Source: Pelagimonas sp050633425
GTDB lineage: Bacteria > Pseudomonadota > Alphaproteobacteria > Rhodobacterales > Rhodobacteraceae
Reading direction: 5' to 3'
Assembly (NCBI RefSeq): GCF_050633425.1
Contig: NZ_JBOEGM010000013.1
Span: 62,001-126,000 of the forward strand
DNA: 64,000 nucleotides
The translations under genes were made by a program, and so were the position numbers. Numbering within the stretch: position 1 is the stretch's first letter; every line of letters starts with the position of its first letter. Below the pieces are notes generated by a model. It was not told where the DNA came from. It saw nothing but the letters and a program-made list of their open reading frames with translations, and did not search any database. Below, piece by piece: positions 8,134 through 16,392 of the stretch.

Positions 8134-10329
8134 TTAGGCGGCCTTCGCGTCACCACCAAATCGGCCATAAAAACTTTCACCTTTTTGTGCCATGTCACGC
8201 AAAAGGTCAGGGCAGGCGAAGCGGTCACCGAATGCTTTTTGCAGTTGATCACAGCGCTCGGCGGCGTATTCGGCACCAATCATGTCCAGCCAGCTTAGGG
8301 GGCCACCCGACCAAGGCGCAAAACCCCAGCCCAGAATTGCGCCAACATCACCTTCGCGGATGTCCATCAAAACGCCTTCTTCAAGCGCCCGTACTGCCTC
8401 CAGAACTTGGGCGAATAGCAAACGGTGTTGTACTTCAATCAGATCAGGCTGATCGTCAGAGGGGGCATATTTGTCGGCAATATCGGCCCAAAGCCCTGTT
8501 CGTTTGCCCTTTTCGTCATAAGAATAGAAGCCAGCCTTGGCTTTGCGACCCAACCGACCGGAATCCGCCATCCAAAACAGGATGTCGTCACACGCATCAT
8601 CATAATCTGCCCCCATCGCAGCCTTGGTGGCTTTTGCGATTTTGACACCAAGATCAATCGACGTTTCATCGGTCAATTGGAGCGGTCCCAGGGGCATACC
8701 GACCATTTTGGCCGCGTTTTCAATGAGCGCCGGTGCTACGCCTTCTGTGACCATGCGAATCCCCTCATTCAGGTAAGGGATGATACAGCGGTTGGCGTAG
8801 AAGAACCGGGCATCGTTCACAACGATTGGTGTTTTGCGAATTTGGCGCACGAAATCAAGGGATTTGGCGACCGCGCGATCACCCGTTTCTGCACCTTTGA
8901 TGATCTCGACCAACATCATTTTCTCGACGGGCGAGAAGAAGTGAATACCGATGAACTGATCGGACCGGCTTGAGGCTTTGGCCAGATCGGTGATTGGCAA
9001 CGTCGACGTGTTCGTTGCAAAGATGCACTCTTCGTCGATGATTGCTTCCACCTTTTTGGTCATCTCCGCCTTGACGGCCATGTCTTCAAAAACTGCCTCA
9101 ATGATTAAATCGCAGCCTTTGAGCGCCTGGAGATCAGTGGTCGCAGTAATGCGCGATAACAGCGCGTCTTTCTTTGCAGGTGTCGATTTTCCGCGCTTGA
9201 TGCCTTTATCAGCATAGGTTTCAGTATAGGCTTTACCGCGGTCGGCTGCTTCTTGGGTTTGGTCGATCAGCACAACCTCGATGCCAGCCTGCGCCGAAAC
9301 GAGCGAAATGCCAGCACCCATCATGCCTGCGCCTAGAACGCCGACCTTTTTAACAGACTGGTCTGAAACATCTGCAGGGCGCACGGCGCCTTTGTCCAAG
9401 GCTTCTTTGTTGATGAACAACGAGCGGATCATGTTGCCCGAACTTGGGTTCATCAACACGTTCACAAACCAGCGTGCTTCGATTTTGAGAGCCGTATCAA
9501 AGGGCACCATCGCCCCTTCGTAGACTGCCGACAACATGGCCTTGGCGGCCGGGTACACGCCTTGGGTTTTTCCATTGACCATGGCTGAGGCACCAACAAA
9601 AGTCATGAAACCTGCTGGGTGGTAGGGGGCACCGCCGGGCATTTTATAGCCCTTGGCATCCCACGGTTTCAGGATGTCTGCGTCTTTGGCAGTGAGAACC
9701 CATTCCTTGGCAGCGGCCAACGGGTCTTCAACAACCTCATCAATCAAACCTGCGGCTTTGGCTCGCTTGGGATCAGACAGCTTTCCTTCGAGCAAGAAAG
9801 GCGATGCGCCCATCGCCCCAAGTTTGCGAGCCAAGCGGGTCGTGCCACCTGCACCGGGAAAAATGCCGACCATAACTTCGGGTAGGCCGATTTTGGCTTT
9901 GGGATTATCTGCCGCAAAAATGCGGTGCGTTGACAGTGGGATTTCTAGACCAATACCAAGCGCAGTGCCGGGCAGGGCGCTTGCAATCGGTTTGCCGCCT
10001 TTGTTGGTTTTCGGATCCATACCCGCGCGTTCAATTTTACGCAGGACGCTGTGCATGTTCATGATGCCATCAAAAAGACCTTGCTCGGGGCTTGTCCCGG
10101 CCATGTCCTTCATTTTTGCGATAACGTTCAAATCCATGCCGCCGGCAAAACTGTCTTTACCTGAGGTGATGACAATGCCTTTGACAGCATCATCAGCCAG
10201 AGCCTCGTCGACCAAGCTGTTCAAAGCTTCGAGTGCCTCAAGGCTTAGGACGTTCATCGACTTGGCTTTGACGTCCCAAGTGATGACTGCAACGCCGTTG
10301 GCGTCTGTTTCCATAGTGAAATCGGTCAC
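8134..10329 (-). CDS. Bifunctional enoyl-CoA hydratase / 3-hydroxyacyl-CoA dehydrogenase (FadB/FadJ type)
   Basis: It catalyses the hydration and NAD-linked oxidation steps of beta-oxidation. The N-terminal crotonase domain has the oxyanion loop (SFAGGMD) and the two catalytic glutamates (ALGIGLE and GLPEV). The dehydrogenase half has an NAD loop VGVLGAGMMGAGI near 330, catalytic His in GIHFFSPVEKM, and two C-terminal helical domains. The length of 731 aa is standard. The GTG at 10329 is preferred because it makes a GTGA overlap with the upstream gene and follows GGGAG. A longer frame to 10413 lies inside that gene. It is the last gene of the operon with thiolase. Confidence 0.95.
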   Translation of the reverse strand: MTDFTMETDANGVAVITWDVKAKSMNVLSLEALEALNSLVDEALADDAVKGIVITSGKDSFAGGMDLNVIAKMKDMAGTSPEQGLFDGIMNMHSVLRKIERAGMDPKTNKGGKPIASALPGTALGIGLEIPLSTHRIFAADNPKAKIGLPEVMVGIFPGAGGTTRLARKLGAMGASPFLLEGKLSDPKRAKAAGLIDEVVEDPLAAAKEWVLTAKDADILKPWDAKGYKMPGGAPYHPAGFMTFVGASAMVNGKTQGVYPAAKAMLSAVYEGAMVPFDTALKIEARWFVNVLMNPSSGNMIRSLFINKEALDKGAVRPADVSDQSVKKVGVLGAGMMGAGISLVSAQAGIEVVLIDQTQEAADRGKAYTETYADKGIKRGKSTPAKKDALLSRITATTDLQALKGCDLIIEAVFEDMAVKAEMTKKVEAIIDEECIFATNTSTLPITDLAKASSRSDQFIGIHFFSPVEKMMLVEIIKGAETGDRAVAKSLDFVRQIRKTPIVVNDARFFYANRCIIPYLNEGIRMVTEGVAPALIENAAKMVGMPLGPLQLTDETSIDLGVKIAKATKAAMGADYDDACDDILFWMADSGRLGRKAKAGFYSYDEKGKRTGLWADIADKYAPSDDQPDLIEVQHRLLFAQVLEAVRALEEGVLMDIREGDVGAILGWGFAPWSGGPLSWLDMIGAEYAAERCDQLQKAFGDRFACPDLLRDMAQKGESFYGRFGGDAKAA

Positions 10330-10763
10330 GTTTCTTCTTCTCCCGATGGATATGGGTGTTTGCCGGTCCAGTGATGGTGTCCCAGCGCGTTCAAAATCGA
10401 CGACATGCGCCATAGGCCGCCGTCGGGGTGGAGTAGGGCTGAGGCGGTATAGGGCGCGCGTAAGCGGTTGCCCTGCCTCAGGAAATGGCTGCGATAGGTG
10501 GCGATGACCGTGCCGTCATGGCAGTGTTCAGAGCCAACTTTTTCGCGTATGATCAAGTCGGCCTTGAGTGCTTTCATCGCGACGAGATACAGATTGAAGT
10601 TCTCGGTAACCTCTTGCAGAGTTGTGAGCGTGACTGGCCCGGTTTGAGTGATCAAGGCGAAGGGGAGCCGAATACGGGCGATCCAACGGGTGATATCCCC
10701 AGTTAGGAACGGGTCCGTAATATCGGCCAGAAACGCATCGAATTGATCATCGTCAAACGTCAT
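10326..10763 (-). CDS. NTF2-like/SnoaL-like protein of the beta-oxidation operon (copy D)
   Basis: This 145-residue cytosolic protein has no recognised function. The pattern FLTGDITRWIARIRLPFALI, a central Y-L-x-A-M helix and C-terminal GHHHW match two neighbouring genes, so it appears to be one of four related NTF2-like domains in this operon. It has no signal peptide and no clear catalytic motif. It overlaps the cupin gene upstream (ATGA) and the FadB-type gene downstream (GTGA). The genes are thus tightly coupled to acyl-CoA oxidation. Confidence 0.75.
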   Translation of the reverse strand: MTFDDDQFDAFLADITDPFLTGDITRWIARIRLPFALITQTGPVTLTTLQEVTENFNLYLVAMKALKADLIIREKVGSEHCHDGTVIATYRSHFLRQGNRLRAPYTASALLHPDGGLWRMSSILNALGHHHWTGKHPYPSGEEET

Positions 10764-11227
10764 GACGCATCCACCGGGCTTCCGTCTTTGCGGGTGAACG
10801 TCATTTTACCGTCTGCCGCTTCGACCTTCATATCGATGTCAGAATACCAACCGGTTTCAGTTGCCGTTCGTGTTCCAACCACCAGAAAAGCGCCGTCAGA
10901 CTCCGACTTGTTTACAATATGGTGACCGTTGCCATCGCCCGCTGGAAAGGCGCAGCAATCGCCAACACTCAGAGGCGTTTCACCGGTGTCATCGACCAAG
11001 ACCAAATGGCCTTCGGTGACGATCAAAAACTCGTCTTGCTGTTCATGCCAATGGCGCAAGGATGACAAGGCGTTGGGGGCTAGGCGCACCAAGTTTGCGC
11101 CAAACTGGCTTATGCCGCCCGCATCGCCAAGGGACTGCTGACTGCGCCCTTCCATTTGCGCGGCATATTTTTCTGGATAAGAGGACCCAGTTTTGAATGG
11201 CACGTTCGAAATATCAATTTTGGGCAT
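10760..11227 (-). CDS. Cupin-domain protein
   Basis: The 155-residue protein is a single cupin barrel. Motif 1 is LRHWHEQQDEFLIVTEG, with metal-ligand His and Glu residues, and motif 2 is FPAGDGNGHHIVNKS with the last ligand His. Such proteins bind a metal and a small ligand or act as isomerases or oxygenases; the substrate cannot be read from sequence. It sits inside the beta-oxidation operon, overlapping the gene upstream by 14 nt and the one downstream by 4 nt. Confidence 0.85.
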   Translation of the reverse strand: MPKIDISNVPFKTGSSYPEKYAAQMEGRSQQSLGDAGGISQFGANLVRLAPNALSSLRHWHEQQDEFLIVTEGHLVLVDDTGETPLSVGDCCAFPAGDGNGHHIVNKSESDGAFLVVGTRTATETGWYSDIDMKVEAADGKMTFTRKDGSPVDAS

Positions 11228-11699
11228 CTAAAAACCTATCATTGTCTAAATCTTGCTTAGAAAAACGAGCCAGTTCTGGGCTGACTACTGTCAAATCGTG
11301 ATTGTTGACGCGGGCGAACAAACTGCCGGTCAACCACTGACCTGTTCGTAATTCTAACCGCATGTCGCTTTCAAAAGGGGGGAGAACATAGCTCCCACCG
11401 CGCAAGGCAATTGTACGGTGTTGCCCGATGATAATGGTTGTCTCAGGGTTAGAAAACTGAGCCTCTATGCAAACCCTATGGTACGATTGCGCGCTGGCAA
11501 GCGCCAAGCTGTCGCGAAAGGCCTGAGCTGTTTGGACCAGTTGGGACGGCAATGTGATGTGTGACCCTGTGTCCAAAGTTCTAATCACCAGGGGGAATAC
11601 AAACTGATTTACCAGCTCGTCCCAATCTCTTGACCAGACTGCTTCGCTCACGTGATCAAGATTGGCTTGATAAATCGCCTTGGCCGAAAGCTGCGTCAT
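11214..11699 (-). CDS. NTF2-like/SnoaL-like protein of the beta-oxidation operon (copy C)
   Basis: The function is unknown. The 161 residues start IYQANLDHVSEAVWSRDWD and continue FPLVIRTLDTGSHITLPSQL, closely resembling the first domain of the gene just upstream (YQNHLDPLSRAI, LPHILRTVD). The ending RVNNHDLTVV corresponds to the usual final strand. It is probably a small alpha+beta cone-shaped domain that could bind a lipid or acyl group, but that is inference. It overlaps both neighbours, by 4 nt upstream and 14 nt downstream. Confidence 0.75.
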   Translation of the reverse strand: MTQLSAKAIYQANLDHVSEAVWSRDWDELVNQFVFPLVIRTLDTGSHITLPSQLVQTAQAFRDSLALASAQSYHRVCIEAQFSNPETTIIIGQHRTIALRGGSYVLPPFESDMRLELRTGQWLTGSLFARVNNHDLTVVSPELARFSKQDLDNDRFLDAQN

Positions 11700-12580
11700 G
11701 ACTCTGCCCCCTCGGTGGTCCAGTCACGGTGGCCAATGATGTTGTCCATCTTGACCATTTGCCAAAACCCGTTGCTCACCCGTTCAAACGTGATCTCTGA
11801 GTCGTAAGGCTGTACCACCAGATTGGCGTGGCTCAGAACATAGGTTCGACAAGTTCCGGTCATCCGGGTTTCTCCGACCATATGAACATCCAAAGGCCTG
11901 CGAATGATATCGGTCACGTTATGCACGTCGAATGCGGACATGTAGTATTGAAATTCGTTGCGCAGCGCCTCTTCGGTCTCAAAGACAGTTTGTCCTGTCC
12001 TGCCTGTCACGGTCAAAGGAAGCGCACAGGCGCGTGACCAAGCATCAAAATCATTGCACAGTGCAGCCTGAGATAACCAATTCAGAAGCACTTGAAAGCA
12101 CGCCAGGTTGAATTCACTCTCACTGGAAGGGGCGTTTGGAAGAGGTTCGACCTTCCCCCCGACCTGTGGGAGAACATCCCATTTATCTCGTAAGACCGCC
12201 ATATCGGTCTCGCTGATCCGCCATTCCCCATCGCGAAATTCCAACACCATGCGGGCCAGAAATGGCAGAATTGCAGGGGCTTCGCCGGAATAGGCCCGAA
12301 CGGAATTGTACCCCTCAATCTGGGTCTCGCTTTTGTACACAGCACTTTTGCACCGGCGTTCCAAACGCGTGACACCAGCCGCCTGAAGCGACTCCATATA
12401 ATAGGTCACGCCTTGGCGCAGATCGTCGTCGGTTTCAAAGCTAATCTGCGAGTCCACCGTACGGAGGATGTGGGGCAAGTGCAGCCCCGCCATAAATCTT
12501 GTAACATCACCATCCATGATTGCGCGTGACAGCGGATCAAGGTGGTTTTGATACAGTTTTATGGCGGAGGTGTGTTGCAT
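11696..12580 (-). CDS. Double NTF2-like-domain protein of the beta-oxidation operon (copies A and B)
   Basis: The 294-residue protein appears to contain two related NTF2-like domains, about 1-140 and 155-290. Both have an N-terminal helix (LYQNHLDPLSRAIMDGD and CFQVLLNWLSQAALCNDFD), a LP-x-x-x-T strand, an F-E-T-[DE] segment, and a YYM helix (VTYYMESL and QYYMSAF). The second ends IIGHRDW. Start 12580 follows GAGG after the thiolase stop by 8 nt; an upstream ATG at 12637 lies inside thiolase. The gene links thiolase to the single-domain copies, suggesting tandem duplication and fusion. Confidence 0.75.
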   Translation of the reverse strand: MQHTSAIKLYQNHLDPLSRAIMDGDVTRFMAGLHLPHILRTVDSQISFETDDDLRQGVTYYMESLQAAGVTRLERRCKSAVYKSETQIEGYNSVRAYSGEAPAILPFLARMVLEFRDGEWRISETDMAVLRDKWDVLPQVGGKVEPLPNAPSSESEFNLACFQVLLNWLSQAALCNDFDAWSRACALPLTVTGRTGQTVFETEEALRNEFQYYMSAFDVHNVTDIIRRPLDVHMVGETRMTGTCRTYVLSHANLVVQPYDSEITFERVSNGFWQMVKMDNIIGHRDWTTEGAES

Positions 12581-12588
12581 GTGCTGCC

Positions 12589-13800
12589 TCAGACGCGTTC
12601 GATAATGGTGGCTGCGCCCATACCTGACGCGATACACAACGTGGCGAGACCGACGCCTTTACCGCTGCGCTCCAACTCATCGAGCAAAGTCCCAATAATG
12701 ATCGCTCCGGTCGCCCCCAATGGGTGACCCATTGCAATAGATCCCCCGTTGACGTTGACCTTGCTGTCATCGACATCAAAGGCTTGCATGAAACGCAGCA
12801 CCACAGACGCAAAGGCTTCGTTGACTTCAAACAGGTCGATATCGTTGATCGTCATCCCGTGGTCAGCCAAGATTTTTTCCGTCACGGGAACCGGGCCGGT
12901 CAGCATGATCGTCGGGTCGGTGCCGATTTTGGCAGTTGCACGGATACGGGCGCGCGGTTTCAGGCCGTGCTTTTCACCAAATTCCTTGTTCCCGATCAAA
13001 ACCGCAGCGGACCCATCAACGATACCAGAGCTGTTGCCCGCATGGTGAATATGGTTGATGCGCTCAAGATGCGGGTATTTCATCAAGGCGATTTTGTCGA
13101 AGCCAGGCATGACTTCGCCCATATCTTTGAACGACGCTTTGAGCTTGGCCAGATCGTCCACACCAGTGCCCGGACGCATGTATTCGTCGCGATCCAGAAT
13201 GGTCAGACCGTTTTGATCTTTGATAGTGATGACCGACTTGGCGAAACGATTGTCTTCCCAAGCGGCCGCGGCCCGCTTTTGCGATTCAACGGCCAGTGCA
13301 TCCGCGTCTTCGCGGCTAAACCCGTATTCTGTCGCGATAATATCTGCTGAAATCCCCTGAGGAACAAAATAGCTGTCCATGGCCAGGCTGGGGTCAACGG
13401 CAATGGCAGCCCCGTCCGAGCCCATGGCAACGCGGCCCATCATTTCGACACCACCAGCGATATAGGCATCGCCTGCGCCCCCTTTGACTTGGTTGGCCGC
13501 CAAATTCACAGCTTCCATGCCTGAGGCACAAAACCGGTTGATCGCCAAACCGGGAATAGATTGATCAAGATCAGAGGCCAAAACCGCCGACCGCGCCAGA
13601 CATCCCCCCTGTTCCATAACCTGCGTAACGTTGCCCCAGATCACATCTTCAACGGCATGGCCTTCAAGATTATTGCGCTCTTTTATTGCGTTGAGCATTT
13701 GCGCCGACAAGCGCAGGCTGGTCACCTCATGAAGGCTGCCATCCTTGCGGCCTTTACCACGCGGCGTGCGGGCGGCATCATAAATATATGCTTCGGTCAT
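12589..13800 (-). CDS. Acetyl-CoA acyltransferase (thiolase)
   Basis: This thiolase cleaves 3-ketoacyl-CoA in the last step of beta-oxidation. The 403 residues carry nucleophile Cys91 (INRFCASGMEAV), the NEAFA loop, His in MGHPLGATGA and the C-terminal CIASGMG cysteine. All catalytic residues are present. It follows the GST gene by 15 bp and precedes the NTF2-like genes by 8 bp. Pairing with the FadB-type gene downstream makes it the FadA-type partner. A biosynthetic acetoacetyl-CoA thiolase is less likely because of this context. Confidence 0.94.
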   Translation of the reverse strand: MTEAYIYDAARTPRGKGRKDGSLHEVTSLRLSAQMLNAIKERNNLEGHAVEDVIWGNVTQVMEQGGCLARSAVLASDLDQSIPGLAINRFCASGMEAVNLAANQVKGGAGDAYIAGGVEMMGRVAMGSDGAAIAVDPSLAMDSYFVPQGISADIIATEYGFSREDADALAVESQKRAAAAWEDNRFAKSVITIKDQNGLTILDRDEYMRPGTGVDDLAKLKASFKDMGEVMPGFDKIALMKYPHLERINHIHHAGNSSGIVDGSAAVLIGNKEFGEKHGLKPRARIRATAKIGTDPTIMLTGPVPVTEKILADHGMTINDIDLFEVNEAFASVVLRFMQAFDVDDSKVNVNGGSIAMGHPLGATGAIIIGTLLDELERSGKGVGLATLCIASGMGAATIIERV

Positions 13801-13815
13801 TCTTGTCTTCCTTGG

Positions 13816-14454
13816 TCAAGCACGGTCCGCGGGGGAGCCGGGCATCAAATCATAGGGATGTTTCCAACCGTCCAGCGCCTCGATATTTGAGAGCCAGCGG
13901 TCAATTTCGGGCCAGTCCGAGCGGTCAAAACCGAAGGGTTCTGGGTAAAACAAGTAGCCACAACAGCTCAGGTCGGCGTTTGTGACAGCATCGGCAACGA
14001 TCCAGTCGCGCCCGCGCAAATGATCATTGAGCACCTTGTAAGCGGCACTCAACCGGCCCTGCATAAAGTCGATGACTGGGGCAGGGCGCTTATCCTCGGG
14101 AAGGAAATTCATCAAAAAACGGGTCATTCCGGCCTGAGAAGACAATTTGTGATTGTCCCAAAACACCCAGCGCATCACTTCACGTGCGTCTTCGGGGGTG
14201 TGGCCCCCAAACTTGCCGCTTTTCTCGGTGATATACATTTGGATCACCCCGGATTGGGCCAACCGGGTGTCCCCATCAACAAGCACCGGGGCCTCTCCCA
14301 TCTCATTGACGTCTTTGCGGTAGTCTGCTGATCGGGTTTCGCCGTTGAAAAAGTCGACTTTCACCGCTTCCCAGTTCAAACCCGAAAGTTGTAACGCAAG
14401 CGCGGCTTTGTAAGCGTTTCCGCTTTCACCAAAGCAATAAAGTTTCATGGTCAT
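13816..14454 (-). CDS. Glutathione S-transferase family protein
   Basis: The protein has a thioredoxin-like N-terminal domain (MKLYCFGESGNAYKAALAL, then EAPVLVDGDTRLAQSGVI with the cis-Pro and the Glu/Ser-type glutathione site) and an all-helical C-terminal domain (WIVADAVTNADLSCCGYL). Length is 212 residues from the ATG at 14454, which follows GGAGGA; a second ATG lies two codons on. The substrate is unknown. It heads the thiolase-FadB gene run, so it may handle reactive acyl or enoyl intermediates, but that is inference. Confidence 0.9.
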   Translation of the reverse strand: MTMKLYCFGESGNAYKAALALQLSGLNWEAVKVDFFNGETRSADYRKDVNEMGEAPVLVDGDTRLAQSGVIQMYITEKSGKFGGHTPEDAREVMRWVFWDNHKLSSQAGMTRFLMNFLPEDKRPAPVIDFMQGRLSAAYKVLNDHLRGRDWIVADAVTNADLSCCGYLFYPEPFGFDRSDWPEIDRWLSNIEALDGWKHPYDLMPGSPADRA

Positions 14455-14815
14455 GGCGCGTGTCCTCCGATGGCGCTTGTGTCTCGGGTCGGTGCAGGGG
14501 GCGCGCAGTCCCGCATCCTTTCTGAGTTTATTTGGCAAGGTAAAGCGTGGCCAAATTGAGAGTTTCTTAAGCTTGTTGTTGCTAAATCATAGCTGTGTTG
14601 CAGGCTGGAGAGCTGAGCAACATGCGAGGTGAAGCTCTGTCGCCGCGCTTGGGCCTCGCTTGACGATTGGGCCGGGTGCATGAATGGACCGATTGCTGCC
14701 CAGCTGCCGGGCTCGATATGCGGTCTAGGTTCATCTTGCCAGATAAACTCAACGGGGGTCTGGGGGTGAGAAACCCCCAGTCCAATCCTTGCCCCAAAGT
14801 CTATTGCTTCAAACC
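14455..14815. other. Intergenic stretch of 361 bp between GST and acyl-CoA dehydrogenase genes
   Basis: No convincing gene is seen. It holds a hairpin just downstream of the acyl-CoA dehydrogenase and must contain the start signals for the GST-thiolase-FadB run. Open frames here are antisense shadows. Confidence 0.6.
14760..14780 (-). terminator. Hairpin downstream of the acyl-CoA dehydrogenase
   Basis: CTGGGGGT and ACCCCCAG form a perfect 8-bp stem with a 5-nt loop, 36 bp past the stop of the LCAD-like gene. No T-run follows, so it is either a weak terminator or a transcript-stabilising hairpin. Confidence 0.5.
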
Positions 14816-15949
14816 TCAAAGTGCCCTCGCAATCAATTCCTTCATGATCTCGTTTGTGCCGCCATAGATGCGTTGCACACGGGCATCGGCCCACATTTCT
14901 CCAATTGCGTATTCTTGCATGTAACCATATCCGCCGTGCAATTGCAGGCACTCATCCAACACCTCACCTTGAGCATCCGTGAGCCAGTACTTGGCCATGG
15001 CGGCCTTATCCACTGTGAGTTCGCCGGCAATAAGCTCGCCCATGCATTCATCAAGGAAGGCTCGGCACACCTTGGTCTTCGTCACACATTCAGCAAGTTT
15101 GAACCGGGTGTTCTGAAACTGGGTCAGAGGGCCACCAAAGGCCTCGCGTTCTTTGCAGTAGGCGATGGTTCTTTCCACCGCGCCCTCCATCGCCCCCATC
15201 GACATGCAGGCAATCACCATACGTTCCTGCGGCAGTTGTTGCATCAATTGGTAAAAGCCTTGGTTCTCTTCTCCACCAAGCAGGTTTTCGGGCGCGATTT
15301 CAACGTTATCGAAGAAGAGCTCGGAGGTGTCGGCGGCGTGGCACCCGATTTTTTCCAGATTGCGCCCCCGTTGGAAACCTTCTGCCCCCTCGGTCTCAAC
15401 GACCATCAAGGACACGCCTTTTGACCCTTTTGTCGGGTCTGTTTTTGCCGCTACGATGATCAAATTTGCGTGTTGGCCATTGGTAATAAAGGTTTTTTGA
15501 CCGGACAGCTTGTATGCGTTGCCATCCTTGACCGCCTTGGTCTTGATCGCTTGAACATCCGAGCCCGTCGAGGGTTCTGTCATGGCCAATGCGCCGACCA
15601 TTTCGCCGGAAACCAGTTTGGGCAGCCAGCGCTGTTTTTGATCTTCTGTGCCATATGCCAAGACATAATGCGCAACGATACCTGAATGGATGCCGACGCC
15701 CCAACTGGCCAAATTGGCCCGGTTGCTTTCCATCAGAATCACGGCTTCATGGCCAAAATCACCACCAGCACCGCCGTATTCCTCGGGAATAGATGGGCCA
15801 AGAAGACCCAGGTCTCCGGCCTGCCGCCAGATTTCCTTGTCCATCTCACCTTGCTTGCGCCACTTGTCATAGAGCGGAGCCCATTCGGTTTCGATGAACC
15901 TTTGGGTCATCTCTGCCAGCATTTTGTGCTCGTCTGTCATCCAGCTCAT
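14816..15949 (-). CDS. Acyl-CoA dehydrogenase, long-chain (LCAD/IVD)-type active site
   Basis: This FAD-dependent enzyme introduces the 2,3 double bond into an acyl-CoA. The 377 residues include FAD/substrate signatures ALAMTEPSTGSDVQ and GQKTFITNG and the C-terminal YGGTNEIMKELIAR. The Glu usually found in that C-terminal loop (YEGT) is Gly, while a Glu is present in LPQERMVIA. That is the catalytic-base arrangement of long-chain and isovaleryl-CoA dehydrogenases. The preferred chain length cannot be told. A small RHH-like gene lies 15 bp upstream and a hairpin follows. Confidence 0.93.
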   Translation of the reverse strand: MSWMTDEHKMLAEMTQRFIETEWAPLYDKWRKQGEMDKEIWRQAGDLGLLGPSIPEEYGGAGGDFGHEAVILMESNRANLASWGVGIHSGIVAHYVLAYGTEDQKQRWLPKLVSGEMVGALAMTEPSTGSDVQAIKTKAVKDGNAYKLSGQKTFITNGQHANLIIVAAKTDPTKGSKGVSLMVVETEGAEGFQRGRNLEKIGCHAADTSELFFDNVEIAPENLLGGEENQGFYQLMQQLPQERMVIACMSMGAMEGAVERTIAYCKEREAFGGPLTQFQNTRFKLAECVTKTKVCRAFLDECMGELIAGELTVDKAAMAKYWLTDAQGEVLDECLQLHGGYGYMQEYAIGEMWADARVQRIYGGTNEIMKELIARAL

Positions 15950-15964
15950 AGATGGATCTCTTTC

Positions 15965-16177
15965 TTACTTCTTACGAGCTTCAAGCTCGGAATTGAATTG
16001 GCGCAGTTTGATCATCAAAACCTCAGAGTCCGTCACGCTGTCGAAATGCTCGAACAAAAACGACAAGGCTTCGCCTTCGTCCAACCCCGCATCTTGAGCG
16101 AACTTTTTGAGGCCACGGTATCCGTCTTCTGTCATGGCAACAGGAAATCGGCGGGTCAGGCGAAACCGTTTTGGCAT
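15965..16177 (-). CDS. Small basic protein, ribbon-helix-helix-like
   Basis: This 70-residue protein starts MPKRFRLTRRFPVAMTEDGY and continues with two helices (GLKKFAQDAGLDEGEALSFL). A basic strand followed by two helices fits a ribbon-helix-helix DNA-binding fold, but no family is firmly recognised. An AAGGA ribosome site lies 8 nt before the ATG. It sits between two acyl-CoA dehydrogenase genes on the same strand, 15 bp before the second, so it is probably co-transcribed and could be an accessory regulator. Confidence 0.65.
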   Translation of the reverse strand: MPKRFRLTRRFPVAMTEDGYRGLKKFAQDAGLDEGEALSFLFEHFDSVTDSEVLMIKLRQFNSELEARKK

Positions 16178-16274
16178 GTCAGATCCTTTTCAACCGCGGT
16201 CTGCGGGCGTGGTCATCCAATACCGGTACTAAAAAGGAGGGGAGCATAAAGTGCGACATGTAAAACAGCACCGT

Positions 16275-16300
16275 CCGAAACGCGTAGGGCCGAAACGCGT
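16275..16300. repeat. Short direct repeat CCGAAACGCGT x2
   Basis: Two identical 11-bp units begin 15 bp apart (16275 and 16290) in the gap between the small gene and the DmdC-like dehydrogenase. The role is unknown; it could be a protein-binding site. Confidence 0.5.
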
Positions 16301-16392
16301 CGGGTGAGCTTTGTTTGAGCACTATTCGCATTCCGGTTCCTCCCAAACCCGGTGACATGCGTGGCGAGGCAAAGGCCTCGCCATCACAGATA

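Noticed and set aside
9653..10507. A 284-codon open frame antisense to the FadB-type gene
   Set aside because: It mirrors a strong conserved gene on the other strand and has no family resemblance or ribosome site.
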